Of a stretch of 41,373 bases of DNA, positions 5,653-14,600 are shown piece by piece (the first letter of the stretch is position 1; each line of letters begins with the position of its first letter). This DNA is from Bacteroidales bacterium (GTDB taxonomy: Bacteria; Bacteroidota; Bacteroidia; Bacteroidales; WCHB1-69). The notes under the pieces were generated by a model that made no database searches, had not been told where the DNA came from, and saw only the letters and a program-made list of their open reading frames with translations. Both the position numbers and the translations under genes were made by a program. The DNA is taken from assembly GCA_016285145.1 (NCBI GenBank), contig JAEEQE010000028.1, positions 1 to 41,373 on the forward strand. The letters run 5' to 3'.

Positions 5653-7851
5653 TTATTCGGCCTTGGGTTCCTCGGCGGCCGGCGTTTCGGCGGCGGGTTC
5701 ATCCTTGGCCTTGGGGTTGTTCATCATACGGATCTTGTATTCCAAATCCTTCACCTCAGCCTTGGCCGTTTCAATTTTCTTCCGGAACTCAGCCGTGATG
5801 ATTTCCGCATTCTTGGAATTGGAGAAGAATCCCAAATTATTCTCCCACAAGGTGATGTCTTCTTTCAACTGCTGAAGCTTGTTCTTCAAGAAGTTTTTCT
5901 CCTTGTCAATCATCTTGTCGGCGTTCGGGGCATTCAGGATATTCTCGATCTTGGATTGGAAACGGTTGTGGCGCATATCGTCGGCGCTGATTTTCAGCTC
6001 GGCGAAACGCTTGTCCAAAGCCGCACGGTATTCGGAATAGATGCGGTCTTTGTCCTTACGAGGCACAAAGCCGATCTGGATCCATTCGTTCTGGTAGGCT
6101 TTCAGCACATCCATGTTCGCGTTGCGGTCATCGCCGAATTCGTGGTTGAGGATATTCTGAATCAGTTCCTCTTTCTTGCGAAGATTCTCGGCTTCCACAT
6201 CTTGGATATTGTTGAAATAGTTGGACTTGGCCTCAAAGAACTTGTCGCAGGCGGCGCGGAAGCGTTTCCATATCTGGTCGGAATACTTGCGCGGAGTGGC
6301 ACCGATGTTCTTCCACTGGGTCTGCAAGCTCAGGATGTCGGCCGTGGCCTGCTTCCAGTCGGTGCGGTCAGCGATGCCCTCGGCCTGGATGGCGAGGTTG
6401 AGTTTCTGGTTGTAGTTCTGCATCTGCACATCCTTGATCTGCTGGAAATAATCCTTCTTCTGGGTAAAGAACTTATCCAACGTGGATTTGAAGCGATTCC
6501 AGATTTCGTCGTTCAATTTAACAGGGGCCGGTCCCAAGGTCTTCCACACGTTGAGGAGGTCGGTGAGCTTGTCGCTCATCTCGTTGTATTCTTTGACGGT
6601 TTCAGACGACTTGGCCACCAGTTCCTCGGCCTGCTCACACAGCACAACCTTGGCATTGTAGTTGTTCTGCTCTTCGGCAAAGAGCTTGTCGTAGTACTCT
6701 TTACGACGGGCATTGATCTGGTCAGAGGCGGCTTTGAAGCGTTCCCAGACCTCTTCTTTCTTGTCTTCAGGAACGGGCCCGATTTCCTTCCACTGCTCGT
6801 GGAGGTTTTGGAGTTCCTTGAAAGAATCCTTGATGGAATCGACCAGCAGCAGGGATTCTGCCTGCTCACAAAGACCCAACTTGCTTTCCAGATTCTTTTT
6901 GTAGTCCATCTCACGGGCCTCTTTGTTGAGGCGGATGATGTCGAAGAACTTCTCGACATAGAAATGGTAGTTCTGCCACAGGTTGGTGGACTCGGCTTGC
7001 GGCACGGGGCCGATGTTGCGCCACTCCTCCTGGAACTCCTTGAACTTGTCATTAAGGTTCTTCAGGTTGGATTCCGTCTCAATCAGGTTTTTCAAGCCTT
7101 CGATGATACGGTTTTTGGCTTCCAGGTTTTTCTGTTTCTGTTCTTCCAAAGCCTCAATAAAGCGGGCCTTGGCATCTTTATATTTTTGGAAGGCGGCATT
7201 GAAGCGCGTTTCCAGTTCATCAGGTTCATTATTCGGGGCTTCCACCTCTTCCACCTGGGCGTCGGGATTCTCGGCCTTGGCGGCTTCGGCTGCGGCTTTG
7301 GCGGCATTGAAGGCGGCCATGGCGGCGCGTCTCCGCTCACGCAGGAAGTCCAGCGTCTTGCTGCGCAGCACACCTACACGCTGTTTGATGAGGTTGAAGT
7401 TGGGCTCGGCGACCAGGCGTTCCAATTCGGCCACGCATTTTACCAAGTCGAAGTCTGCGTATTCAGCCTCCACCTGTTCCAAAGTCTCTTCGACTTCGGG
7501 TTCTTCGGTTTCCGTTTCCGGTTCGGCAGTGGCTTGCTGCTGGTCCATCTCGGCCACCATCTCCTCGGCAGTCTGAGCGGCGGGCTCTTCGGCGGCAGGA
7601 GCTTCCGCTGCTACCGGCTCTTCGGCAGGAGTTTCCTCCACCACAGGCTCCTTGGCCACGGGTTCTTCAGCGGGAGTTTCTTCTGCCACAGGCTCTTCGG
7701 CGGGCGTTTCAGTGTTCAACGTTTCAGTTTCCTCTGCAGGTGCGGAAGATTCTTGAGTCGTAGGGGTTTGGGCTTCCAGGGAAGCGCCAGAGTTCATCTC
7801 TTGATTCTGCATTTCAGCATTCTCTTGAGGAAGAAGATCTTGTTGTTCCAT
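5653..7851 (-). CDS. DUF349 repeat protein with long acidic N-terminus
   Basis: A 732-residue cytoplasmic protein. Residues 1-130 are a low-complexity Glu/Ala/Pro/Val tract with repeated PAEEPVAEE-like units, followed by a predicted helical region. Five DUF349 units follow, each with a W-x2-IG-x2-P signature, near residues 277, 354, 436, 513 and 590, about 77 apart and rich in helical, coiled-coil sequence. A Lys/Glu-rich tail ends the protein. DUF349 proteins are poorly characterised. The gene is first in the operon with the DUF2147 gene and hslR. Strong codon bias leaves a 639-codon open frame on the opposite strand, which I take as a shadow. Confidence 0.9.
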   Translation of the reverse strand: MEQQDLLPQENAEMQNQEMNSGASLEAQTPTTQESSAPAEETETLNTETPAEEPVAEETPAEEPVAKEPVVEETPAEEPVAAEAPAAEEPAAQTAEEMVAEMDQQQATAEPETETEEPEVEETLEQVEAEYADFDLVKCVAELERLVAEPNFNLIKQRVGVLRSKTLDFLRERRRAAMAAFNAAKAAAEAAKAENPDAQVEEVEAPNNEPDELETRFNAAFQKYKDAKARFIEALEEQKQKNLEAKNRIIEGLKNLIETESNLKNLNDKFKEFQEEWRNIGPVPQAESTNLWQNYHFYVEKFFDIIRLNKEAREMDYKKNLESKLGLCEQAESLLLVDSIKDSFKELQNLHEQWKEIGPVPEDKKEEVWERFKAASDQINARRKEYYDKLFAEEQNNYNAKVVLCEQAEELVAKSSETVKEYNEMSDKLTDLLNVWKTLGPAPVKLNDEIWNRFKSTLDKFFTQKKDYFQQIKDVQMQNYNQKLNLAIQAEGIADRTDWKQATADILSLQTQWKNIGATPRKYSDQIWKRFRAACDKFFEAKSNYFNNIQDVEAENLRKKEELIQNILNHEFGDDRNANMDVLKAYQNEWIQIGFVPRKDKDRIYSEYRAALDKRFAELKISADDMRHNRFQSKIENILNAPNADKMIDKEKNFLKNKLQQLKEDITLWENNLGFFSNSKNAEIITAEFRKKIETAKAEVKDLEYKIRMMNNPKAKDEPAAETPAAEEPKAE

Positions 7852-7900
7852 AAAATTTTTAATTTTTTAGAATAATAAAATAGGGTTAAAAACAGGGCGG

Positions 7901-7908
7901 CAAAGATA
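7901..7908 (-). promoter_or_regulatory. -7 promoter box of the DUF349 operon
   Basis: TATCTTTG on the minus strand, about 50 bp upstream of the start at 7851, fits TAnnTTTG. The -33 element is not obvious. Confidence 0.65.
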
Positions 7909-8087
7909 CAAAAAGAGTTGAAAGGTTTAAGATGCGGTGGGAAATATTTTACACAAGCGGAAACACACAACTTCGGCCATGATGTCCACGGCGAAAGACA
8001 AAGGTCGTCAAACCTTTTGTAGCCTCTCACCTCCTCTATAATTTGCCGGCACTGGGCGCGACACATCATTCGTAAATCTTTTTTTTG

Positions 8088-8095
8088 TATCTTTG
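8088..8095 (+). promoter_or_regulatory. -7 promoter box of the TPR-protein gene
   Basis: TATCTTTG, about 47 bp before the ATG at 8142. Its position inside an upstream extension of the reading frame argues for the start at 8142. Confidence 0.65.
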
Positions 8096-8141
8096 TCGGG
8101 TTCAATTGAACACATTATTCAACAACCAAAAACACCGCATC

Positions 8142-11100
8142 ATGAAAAAATCGATTTCCACGTTTTTCACCCTTCTGCTGACCGTTTTCGCCGTTGTCGC
8201 CTCCGCGCAGCAGGTGCGGCAGATTTACAAAATCCTTGAGTATCCCTCCAACAAGCCCCTCGCCGGTGCCTCCGCCACCATTCTCGGGCAGGCCATCACC
8301 ACCAATGCCAAGGGCGTGGCCGTGCTCAACTTGCCGAAGGAACGCAAGGGCGACTATCTGCCTCGAGAGGCTTGGTATCTGGACCAATACCAATATCTTG
8401 GACGGACACCCTCGTCGCAGTATCAGTATTTCCAGAGCAACGACACGCTGAGGCTTTACATGATAAAGACCGCTGACCTCCGCGCCGAGGAGTTGGACCT
8501 CTTCACGCGGTATTTCAACTTCTCCTTCCCGACACACTCCCGGCAGCTGCTCGCCTACAATGACTCGCTGCGGCTCCATCCCGAGCGCGACGAGGCCTAC
8601 GCACATAGCATCATCAATTTCTGCACATCAACCTATAGCAAATTTGTGTCAGATGTCCATACCGATGCAAAATCCACCATCCATTTGTATTCCTATGATA
8701 AAGGCACCCAAGGGGAAATCCCGGAAATACTCCGCAGCGGGGACGTGGACCGTGCCGTGGCCGCCGCCAAAGCCCAAATCAAATCCGAAGACAACAGCAA
8801 AAACAACCTGCAGCGCATAGCCTACTACCTGACCTTGCGCGACTTGAACCTCGCCACCGAAGATACGCAGCCGACACTGGACTACAACAAAATCCTCCAT
8901 GAGCAACACTATTCCATCAATTCCACTCCCAACTACATCTTCGCCCTGCTTGAAGACGAACAATATGACAAAGCTTACGCCATCGTCCAAAAGGAGAAAG
9001 ACAATCTCCACCTGCCGTCGGTGGAATACGCCTACCATCCTTCCCCCAACCAATATTATAACAAAGACAACGACTCGCTCCAACTCATCATGGCCCAAAA
9101 CACCCGCATCTTTCAGGACAACTACCGCAAATATCCGAGCACCGACATGCTGGACGACCTGGCCTGGCAATACCGATCAATGATGCTCATGTACGAGTAT
9201 CTGACCGACACAACCAACGCCAACCTCATGATGGACAGCACGTTGCTGTTATACAACCAATATCTTTCCGACGAAAAAAACGACATCATCGCAAAAAACC
9301 AGAATTTAATCTGGACCTATTCCTTCATCGGGGAATTTATGAGCTTCGGTTTTTCACACAAAATGGACTCCACCCTGCTGGCGATGACCACCGCTATACG
9401 CCAAGCTGCAAAGGAGAACTATACGCTTCTGCCGGACAACCTGTTCATGCAACTGCAATATGCCGCCAGGACCAATGATTATATTGATGCGCTCTCCATG
9501 GGCGAAGAAAATGATTCGCTGTTGGAGGCAGCACTCCGCGACTTCTCTGTCATCAACGAGATTCTGGCGGTCAAATACCCCGAGATGTTCACCGTGGAGA
9601 ACATGGTGACCAAGTCGCGCCTGCTAGGCTTTGACATGAGCAACGATCCCGGCGAAAGCGACATACGAACCTCCTTCCGCAAATTCAAAGAGACCTATTC
9701 TGCCATCAACTCGCTGTATCCGGACATTTTCACCAGCACATACCTCTCCTTCGTCTCAGCCATTGACGAGGCCGCAAAACAACAACAGTATAACCAGTTA
9801 GCTGCCGATGCACATCTTTTCGTTGACGAGTTATTGCGCCAGACGGCCAAAAAGGCGGGAAAATCCTTTGAAGTGCAGAAAGCCCTGTTCCTAAACGACC
9901 AGGCTGAAACGTATTACCATCAGCAGCAATATGCCACTGCTATCGGCTACTACGAGCAAGCCAACGAATATTTCCAGAAGGCCATCGCTCAAGACCCCAC
10001 ACAATGGAAACCCTTCCTGCACAACTACCTGCAAATGGGCGACGCTTACCTCTACCAAGGGAAGTTCGAGGAAGCGCTGAACACCTACCACAAAGTGCTG
10101 AGCTACGAGAATCAGATTCCCGCAGACCAAGCCGCATCATACACAGGGATAAAAGGGAATGTAAGCTACTACGAAGGAGACCTTTGGAACGAGAATGGCG
10201 ATGTAAAATCCGCCGAAAAAAGCTACAAGCAGGCGGAGAAACTCTTCCGCAAGGCCATCCAGATGGGCGACTCCAGTGCCTACCACTCTTTAGGCGAAAT
10301 GTACTTTGCGAAAGCTATCCGCCAATATAAGCAGGGTAACGTAAAGAATATCTACCCGCTGACAGAACAATCCGTACGATACTACGAATCCTACCCTATT
10401 GACCAGCCACTGCAGCGCTATGTGCAGGCCAAGTCCATCATGGAAGACTATTATTGGAATAAGAAAGACAGCGTCAAATATGTCAACAACCTGCGCGGAT
10501 TCGCCGACTACTATCACAAATTTGCCGAATACGACACCTTCTATGTCAAAAAGAGCATTGAATACACAGGGAAATACCTCCATTACAACATCCCGGACGA
10601 AGAGGAACTGCTGTACAACCGGAACATCGTGACCGACTACGAACGCATCCTGCCCATAACCGGCCTAACTCTGCCCTATCTGCAACGGAACTTCCAGTTA
10701 GCCAAAGCCTACCAAGCCGTGGATTCCACCCAACAAGCCATTGACATCTACAACAAATGCCTGAAACTCAATGCGGAGATGTATCGTGACACTGCCCTCA
10801 ACAAATGTCTGGACAACGAGACTGACATCTACAAAGCCCTGATCGAATGCAACTCCGCCATGGCCGAACAATACGAGGATGAAGAAGGCCTGAGCCAAGA
10901 GTGGTACGGCAAAGCCCTGGATGCCAGCGACACGCTGATCCGGATCATGGAGCGTATGCGCAATGAGGACGACGCCGACCAGACCTACCAGCTTGGCCTG
11001 CAATACTACCGCAACGCCATCCTCTGCACCCAGACGGAATGGAACAGCATCGCCTTGGGGCAATTAGACAAATCCAACAGTTTGCTGATAGAACTATACA

Positions 11101-11390
11101 ACGACAAATACGCAGCCGAAACCGAATTTGAGATTATCCGCAACTACTATGTCAAGGGGCTTATCGCCGAGGACATGAACAACTCCACGCTGGCCAAAGA
11201 GTGCTATCAGGCCGCCGTCAGTTACGCCGAAAAGGCCTCCGATCCCGTGGGGGTGGCCCTCCTCTACAACGCGGTGGTCACCAACTGGCTGACGATTCTG
11301 GAAAATCTGGATGGGGGCAAGGACGCCGCCACCATCGCCAAGCTGAAACAGACCAAAGCATCGTTATCGAAAATAGTGAAGAAAAGATAA
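8142..11390 (+). CDS. Large secreted TPR-repeat protein, function unknown
   Basis: A 1082-residue protein starting at the ATG at 8142; earlier codons in frame overlap the promoter box. The signal peptide is MKKSISTFFTLLLTVFAVVASA, cleaved before QQ. Residues 25-80 resemble a carboxypeptidase-regulatory or Ig-like domain (NKPLAGASATILGQAITTNA). The rest is almost entirely helical, with recognisable tetratricopeptide units such as AETYYHQQQYATAIGYYEQA, YLQMGDAYLYQGKFEEALNTY and LAKAYQAVDSTQQAIDIYNK. It probably acts as a periplasmic or surface scaffold. It stands alone, with its own promoter and a strong terminator, so context gives no partner. I do not recognise a named ortholog. Confidence 0.85.
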   Translation: MKKSISTFFTLLLTVFAVVASAQQVRQIYKILEYPSNKPLAGASATILGQAITTNAKGVAVLNLPKERKGDYLPREAWYLDQYQYLGRTPSSQYQYFQSNDTLRLYMIKTADLRAEELDLFTRYFNFSFPTHSRQLLAYNDSLRLHPERDEAYAHSIINFCTSTYSKFVSDVHTDAKSTIHLYSYDKGTQGEIPEILRSGDVDRAVAAAKAQIKSEDNSKNNLQRIAYYLTLRDLNLATEDTQPTLDYNKILHEQHYSINSTPNYIFALLEDEQYDKAYAIVQKEKDNLHLPSVEYAYHPSPNQYYNKDNDSLQLIMAQNTRIFQDNYRKYPSTDMLDDLAWQYRSMMLMYEYLTDTTNANLMMDSTLLLYNQYLSDEKNDIIAKNQNLIWTYSFIGEFMSFGFSHKMDSTLLAMTTAIRQAAKENYTLLPDNLFMQLQYAARTNDYIDALSMGEENDSLLEAALRDFSVINEILAVKYPEMFTVENMVTKSRLLGFDMSNDPGESDIRTSFRKFKETYSAINSLYPDIFTSTYLSFVSAIDEAAKQQQYNQLAADAHLFVDELLRQTAKKAGKSFEVQKALFLNDQAETYYHQQQYATAIGYYEQANEYFQKAIAQDPTQWKPFLHNYLQMGDAYLYQGKFEEALNTYHKVLSYENQIPADQAASYTGIKGNVSYYEGDLWNENGDVKSAEKSYKQAEKLFRKAIQMGDSSAYHSLGEMYFAKAIRQYKQGNVKNIYPLTEQSVRYYESYPIDQPLQRYVQAKSIMEDYYWNKKDSVKYVNNLRGFADYYHKFAEYDTFYVKKSIEYTGKYLHYNIPDEEELLYNRNIVTDYERILPITGLTLPYLQRNFQLAKAYQAVDSTQQAIDIYNKCLKLNAEMYRDTALNKCLDNETDIYKALIECNSAMAEQYEDEEGLSQEWYGKALDASDTLIRIMERMRNEDDADQTYQLGLQYYRNAILCTQTEWNSIALGQLDKSNSLLIELYNDKYAAETEFEIIRNYYVKGLIAEDMNNSTLAKECYQAAVSYAEKASDPVGVALLYNAVVTNWLTILENLDGGKDAATIAKLKQTKASLSKIVKKR

Positions 11391-11392
11391 CC

Positions 11393-11425
11393 AAACGGCC
11401 GTTGCAAATGCAACGGCCGTTTTTA
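11393..11425 (+). terminator. Rho-independent terminator
   Basis: A 14-base perfect inverted repeat (AAACGGCCGTTGCA and its complement) starts 2 bp after the stop of the TPR gene and is followed by a T run. It also lies at the end of the converging nqr operon, where the T run on that strand is short. Confidence 0.85.
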
Positions 11426-11440
11426 TTCGAATCCCATTTT

Positions 11441-12682
11441 TCACCCTCCGAAATCGTCGTAATGGATCATCTCCTTTGACACGCCCAAATCATCCAACAT
11501 CTTCAACACAGCCTGCAACATCAAGGGAGGACCGCAGATGTAATACTCCACATCCTCCGGATTGGGATGGTTTTTAAGATAATTTTCCAAAATCACATTA
11601 TGGATAAAACCGGTATAGCCAGTCCAGTTATCCTCCGGAAGCGCATCCGAAAGGGCCACATGGAAGGAGAAATTCTTATTCTCGTCGGCAATCTTCTGAA
11701 ATTCATCCATATAAAACAGTTCCTTGAGGGAACGTCCCCCATACCAGAACGTTGTCTTGCGGGTGGTGTGTTTTGTTTTGAACTGGTCGAAGATGTGCGA
11801 GCGCATCGGGGCCATACCGGCGCCACCACCGATGAACATCATCTCGCGGTCGGTATCCTCCACGAAAAACTCGCCGTAAGGGCCTGACACCATCACCTCG
11901 TCGCCCGGTTTGAGGCTGTAGATATAAGAAGATGCCACGCCGGGGTTCACCTTCTCCATACGACCTTTTTTCCGGTTAAACGGAGGGGTGGCGATACGCA
12001 CATTCAACTTCACAATCTGGTTTTCAGCCGGATAGCTGGCCATGGAATAGGCGCGCACCGTGGCGTTGCTGTTTTTCATCTTCAAATCAAAAAGGCCCAT
12101 CTTCTGCCAATCCGCGCGGAAGGGTTCCTCAATATCCATATCGGAAAACGCCACCGTGCAGGCGGGAATGTCAATCTGCACATAACCGCCGGACTTGAAA
12201 TCCATCGTCTCGCCCTCAGGAAGTTGCAGCACAAGCTCCTTGATGAAGGTGGCCACATTCCGGTTGGAGACGACCGTGCATTTCCATTTCTTTATCCCGA
12301 AAAACTCCTTGGGGATTTCAATCTCCATATCCTCGCGCACCTTCACCTGGCAGAAGAGACGGTAATGCTCCTCGGCCTGCTTGCGGGTGATGTGCGCGCG
12401 CTCGGTGGGCAGTATTTCACCCCCGCCGGAAAGCACCTTGCCCCGGCAGGTGCCGCACGAGCCGCCACCGCCGCACGCCGACGGCACAAACACCTTCTCG
12501 TCCGAGAGCGCCTGCAACAGCGTACACCCGCGCTCGTGACAGACCTCCTTCTCCCCGTTGATGGTGATCTTCACCTTCCCTTCCGGCACCATCTTCCGAC
12601 GGGCAAACAGCAGCACCGCCACCAACCCCCAGATGATGAGCAGGAAAACCAAAAGAGCCGCAAGAATGGTCACTATTTTCAT
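11441..12682 (-). CDS. nqrF: Na+-translocating NADH:quinone reductase subunit F
   Basis: NqrF is the entry subunit of Na+-NQR: it oxidises NADH and passes electrons through FAD and a 2Fe-2S centre. It has 413 residues with one N-terminal membrane span (about 4-26). The plant-type ferredoxin domain has ligands C70, C76, C79 and C111. The FAD-binding RAYS motif is at 210-213, the NADH-binding GGGAGMAP block at about 285-292 and CGPPLM near the C-terminus, ending HYDDFGG. All key residues are present. It is the last gene of the nqr operon, separated from nqrE by 69 bp holding small hairpins. Confidence 0.97.
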   Translation of the reverse strand: MKIVTILAALLVFLLIIWGLVAVLLFARRKMVPEGKVKITINGEKEVCHERGCTLLQALSDEKVFVPSACGGGGSCGTCRGKVLSGGGEILPTERAHITRKQAEEHYRLFCQVKVREDMEIEIPKEFFGIKKWKCTVVSNRNVATFIKELVLQLPEGETMDFKSGGYVQIDIPACTVAFSDMDIEEPFRADWQKMGLFDLKMKNSNATVRAYSMASYPAENQIVKLNVRIATPPFNRKKGRMEKVNPGVASSYIYSLKPGDEVMVSGPYGEFFVEDTDREMMFIGGGAGMAPMRSHIFDQFKTKHTTRKTTFWYGGRSLKELFYMDEFQKIADENKNFSFHVALSDALPEDNWTGYTGFIHNVILENYLKNHPNPEDVEYYICGPPLMLQAVLKMLDDLGVSKEMIHYDDFGG

Positions 12683-12751
12683 TGTATTAATTCATTGTTT
12701 AACACCACCCCGCCCTACGGGCACCCCTCCATAGGATGGGAATAGGGCAGA
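12683..12751. repeat. Hairpin repeats between nqrE and nqrF
   Basis: The 69-bp gap contains GCCC-TAC-GGGC (12712-12722) followed by a second imperfect hairpin of the form CCCCTCC-ATA-GGATGGG. Neither has a T run for termination in the direction of transcription, so they may be dispersed intergenic elements or RNA-stability structures within the operon. Confidence 0.45.
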
Positions 12752-13363
12752 TCATATTCCTAAAAATGCCATAAAACCAATACCCAACAGTCCTGTGATG
12801 ATGTAGGCGATGCCGTTCCCGCGCAAGGGCACGGGGATATTGGAGAATTTCAACCTCTCACGAATGGCGGCGAAGGCCACGATGGCCAGCAGCCAGCCAA
12901 GACCAGAACCCAATGCGTACGAGAAACTGTGGATCACCGTGGGGAAGTTCTTTTCCTGCATGAACAGCGACCCGCCAAGTATGGCGCAATTCACCGCAAT
13001 GAGAGGCAGGAAAATGCCCAACGCCATGTATAAGGCCGGCAGATAACGCTCCATCACCATCTCCAACAACTGCACAATGCCGGCAATGACCGCGATGAAG
13101 AGAATCAGGCTGAGAAACGAGAGGTCCACCGCAGCAAAACGCTCACCCAACCACGACAACGCCCCCGCCTGCAGCAGGTATTTGTCCATCAGATAGTTGA
13201 CCGGCACCGTGACCGCCAACACAAAGCTGACCGCCAATCCAAGCCCGAAGGCGGTCTTCACATCCTTCGACACCGCCAAATAGGAGCACATGCCCAAGAA
13301 ATAGGCGAAAACCATATTGTCAATGAAGACTGAACGGACGAATATGTTGAAAATATCGGACAT
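12752..13363 (-). CDS. nqrE: Na+-translocating NADH:quinone reductase subunit E
   Basis: A 203-residue integral membrane subunit with about six hydrophobic spans. With NqrD it forms the inverted pair of half-channels that holds a membrane iron centre. Recognisable features are the N-terminal FVRSVFIDNMVFAYFLGMCSYLAVS block, with the conserved cysteine in GMCSYL, and the internal VNCAILGGSLF block with the second conserved cysteine. Length and sequence are typical. It lies 28 bp downstream of nqrD. Confidence 0.95.
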   Translation of the reverse strand: MSDIFNIFVRSVFIDNMVFAYFLGMCSYLAVSKDVKTAFGLGLAVSFVLAVTVPVNYLMDKYLLQAGALSWLGERFAAVDLSFLSLILFIAVIAGIVQLLEMVMERYLPALYMALGIFLPLIAVNCAILGGSLFMQEKNFPTVIHSFSYALGSGLGWLLAIVAFAAIRERLKFSNIPVPLRGNGIAYIITGLLGIGFMAFLGI

Positions 13364-13400
13364 GATAATACGGAGTTAAAAAGTTAAGAAGTTAAGAAGT
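13364..13400. repeat. Octamer tandem repeat across the nqrD stop
   Basis: On the minus strand CTTAACTT is repeated about three and a half times across the end of nqrD and into the gap before nqrE. The nqrD stop codon lies in the first unit. Changes in copy number would alter only the last residues of NqrD or the spacing to nqrE. Confidence 0.6.
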
Positions 13401-13982
13401 TAAGGAGTTTTTTGCCCAAATCAGCACTCCCACAAGGATGAGCGCCATCGGGGGAAGAATCATGAGACCATTGTTCATGTAACCGGCGGCATACCACGAG
13501 GCCGGCACGACGGGGTGGTTCCACAGGGTGCCGGAGCCGAGCAGTTCGCGGAAGAAGGCCACCACCACCAGCACCAACCCGTAACCGAGGCCGTTCATCA
13601 TCCCATCCATCAGGGAGGGGATTGGCTTGTGCGACAGGGCAAAGGCCTCCAACCGGCCCATAATGATGCAGTTGGTGATAATCAGCCCCACAAACACCGA
13701 AAGAATCTTGCTGACATCGTACAGCATAGCCTGCAACAGCTGGTCCACTAAAATCACGAAAAACGAGACAACAAGCAATTGTACAATGATGCGGATGCGA
13801 GGCGGTATTGTGTTGCGTAACAGCGAGATAATCAGATTGGAAAAGGCGCACACCACCGTCACGGAGAGGGCCATCACCACGGCGGGCTTCATTTGCGCCG
13901 TAACCGCCAGCGCGGAGCAAACGCCCAATGTCTGCACCAGAATGGGATTATCCTTACTTAACGGTCCAAGATATTTTTTCAT
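13392..13982 (-). CDS. nqrD: Na+-translocating NADH:quinone reductase subunit D
   Basis: A 196-residue membrane protein with six predicted spans, homologous to NqrE and RnfE. It begins LGPLSKDNPILVQTLGVCSALAV, with the conserved cysteine in GVCSAL, and carries VGLIITNCIIMGR with the second conserved cysteine. These pairs hold the membrane iron centre in known structures. The last codons (SLTS) are written by an octamer tandem repeat. It lies 6 bp after nqrC and 28 bp before nqrE. Confidence 0.95.
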   Translation of the reverse strand: MKKYLGPLSKDNPILVQTLGVCSALAVTAQMKPAVVMALSVTVVCAFSNLIISLLRNTIPPRIRIIVQLLVVSFFVILVDQLLQAMLYDVSKILSVFVGLIITNCIIMGRLEAFALSHKPIPSLMDGMMNGLGYGLVLVVVAFFRELLGSGTLWNHPVVPASWYAAGYMNNGLMILPPMALILVGVLIWAKNSLTS

Positions 13983-13988
13983 AATGCC

Positions 13989-14600
13989 TTATTCTTTAAT
14001 ACGTTGAAAACCATCGGCAAGCATCTTGTCCACCCCCCGGGAGGTGATGGTGGCACCGGAAATGGCATCCACACGATTCTTCTCCGCAATGGCCTCCCCT
14101 TTGCCCTTGGGGACCACCTTGACCGAAACGAAATGTCCGTCAGCATCGTACAGTTTCTTCCCCTCAAAGGAACACTCAAACGCCTCCTCTGTAATTTTCG
14201 CCCCCAATCCGGGCGTTTCCGACTTATGTGCAAACGACACCCCCTTGATGGTCGTTAAATCATCGGAAAGAACAGCATATCCCCAGATGGCTCCCCACAA
14301 TCCCTTGCCCTGCAACGGAATCACATGGCCGGTGGAGCCGTCCGCACAGCGAATGCGGTACATTTCGCCGTCGGAGCGGGAGGACTCTTTTTCTGCCAGC
14401 GAGTCGAAAGCAACAATAGCCTGAGCGCGTTCCACGTGGGCGTATCCCGAAGCCTTGAGGATTTGTAGTGCCTTCTCAGCCTGAACATTGGCCTCACGCC
14501 TCGGCCTCAATCCTAATGAAACCAATGAAAGCACTACGGCAATTATCACCACCAAAGCACTGACGTACAAAAACATATAGGTATTGCTATAGGATTTCAT
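13989..14600 (-). CDS. nqrC: Na+-translocating NADH:quinone reductase subunit C
   Basis: A 203-residue subunit with one N-terminal membrane span (about 8-31) and a periplasmic domain carrying covalently bound FMN. The flavinylation motif SGATITS is at 181-187, with T186 as the expected attachment residue. The family block HKSETPGLGAKI is at about 125-136. The start codon overlaps the nqrB stop by four bases, which suggests translational coupling. FMN attachment needs the transferase ApbE, which is not in this window. Confidence 0.95.
   Translation of the reverse strand: MKSYSNTYMFLYVSALVVIIAVVLSLVSLGLRPRREANVQAEKALQILKASGYAHVERAQAIVAFDSLAEKESSRSDGEMYRIRCADGSTGHVIPLQGKGLWGAIWGYAVLSDDLTTIKGVSFAHKSETPGLGAKITEEAFECSFEGKKLYDADGHFVSVKVVPKGKGEAIAEKNRVDAISGATITSRGVDKMLADGFQRIKE

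Noticed and set aside
5956-7875. A 639-codon open frame on the plus strand opposite the DUF349 gene
   Set aside because: It is exactly antisense to a well-supported gene rich in Glu, Lys and Ala codons, whose complements rarely make stops. The translation is repetitive (Phe/Gly/Leu/Val-rich) with no family features, and it has no promoter.
12712-12738. Hairpins between nqrE and nqrF as an internal terminator
   Set aside because: No T run follows on the transcribed strand, and nqrF is needed for a working complex.
13384-13920. A 178-codon minus-strand frame overlapping nqrD
   Set aside because: It lies in a different frame of the same strand as nqrD, which has full conservation. The translation is Arg/His/Cys-rich noise.
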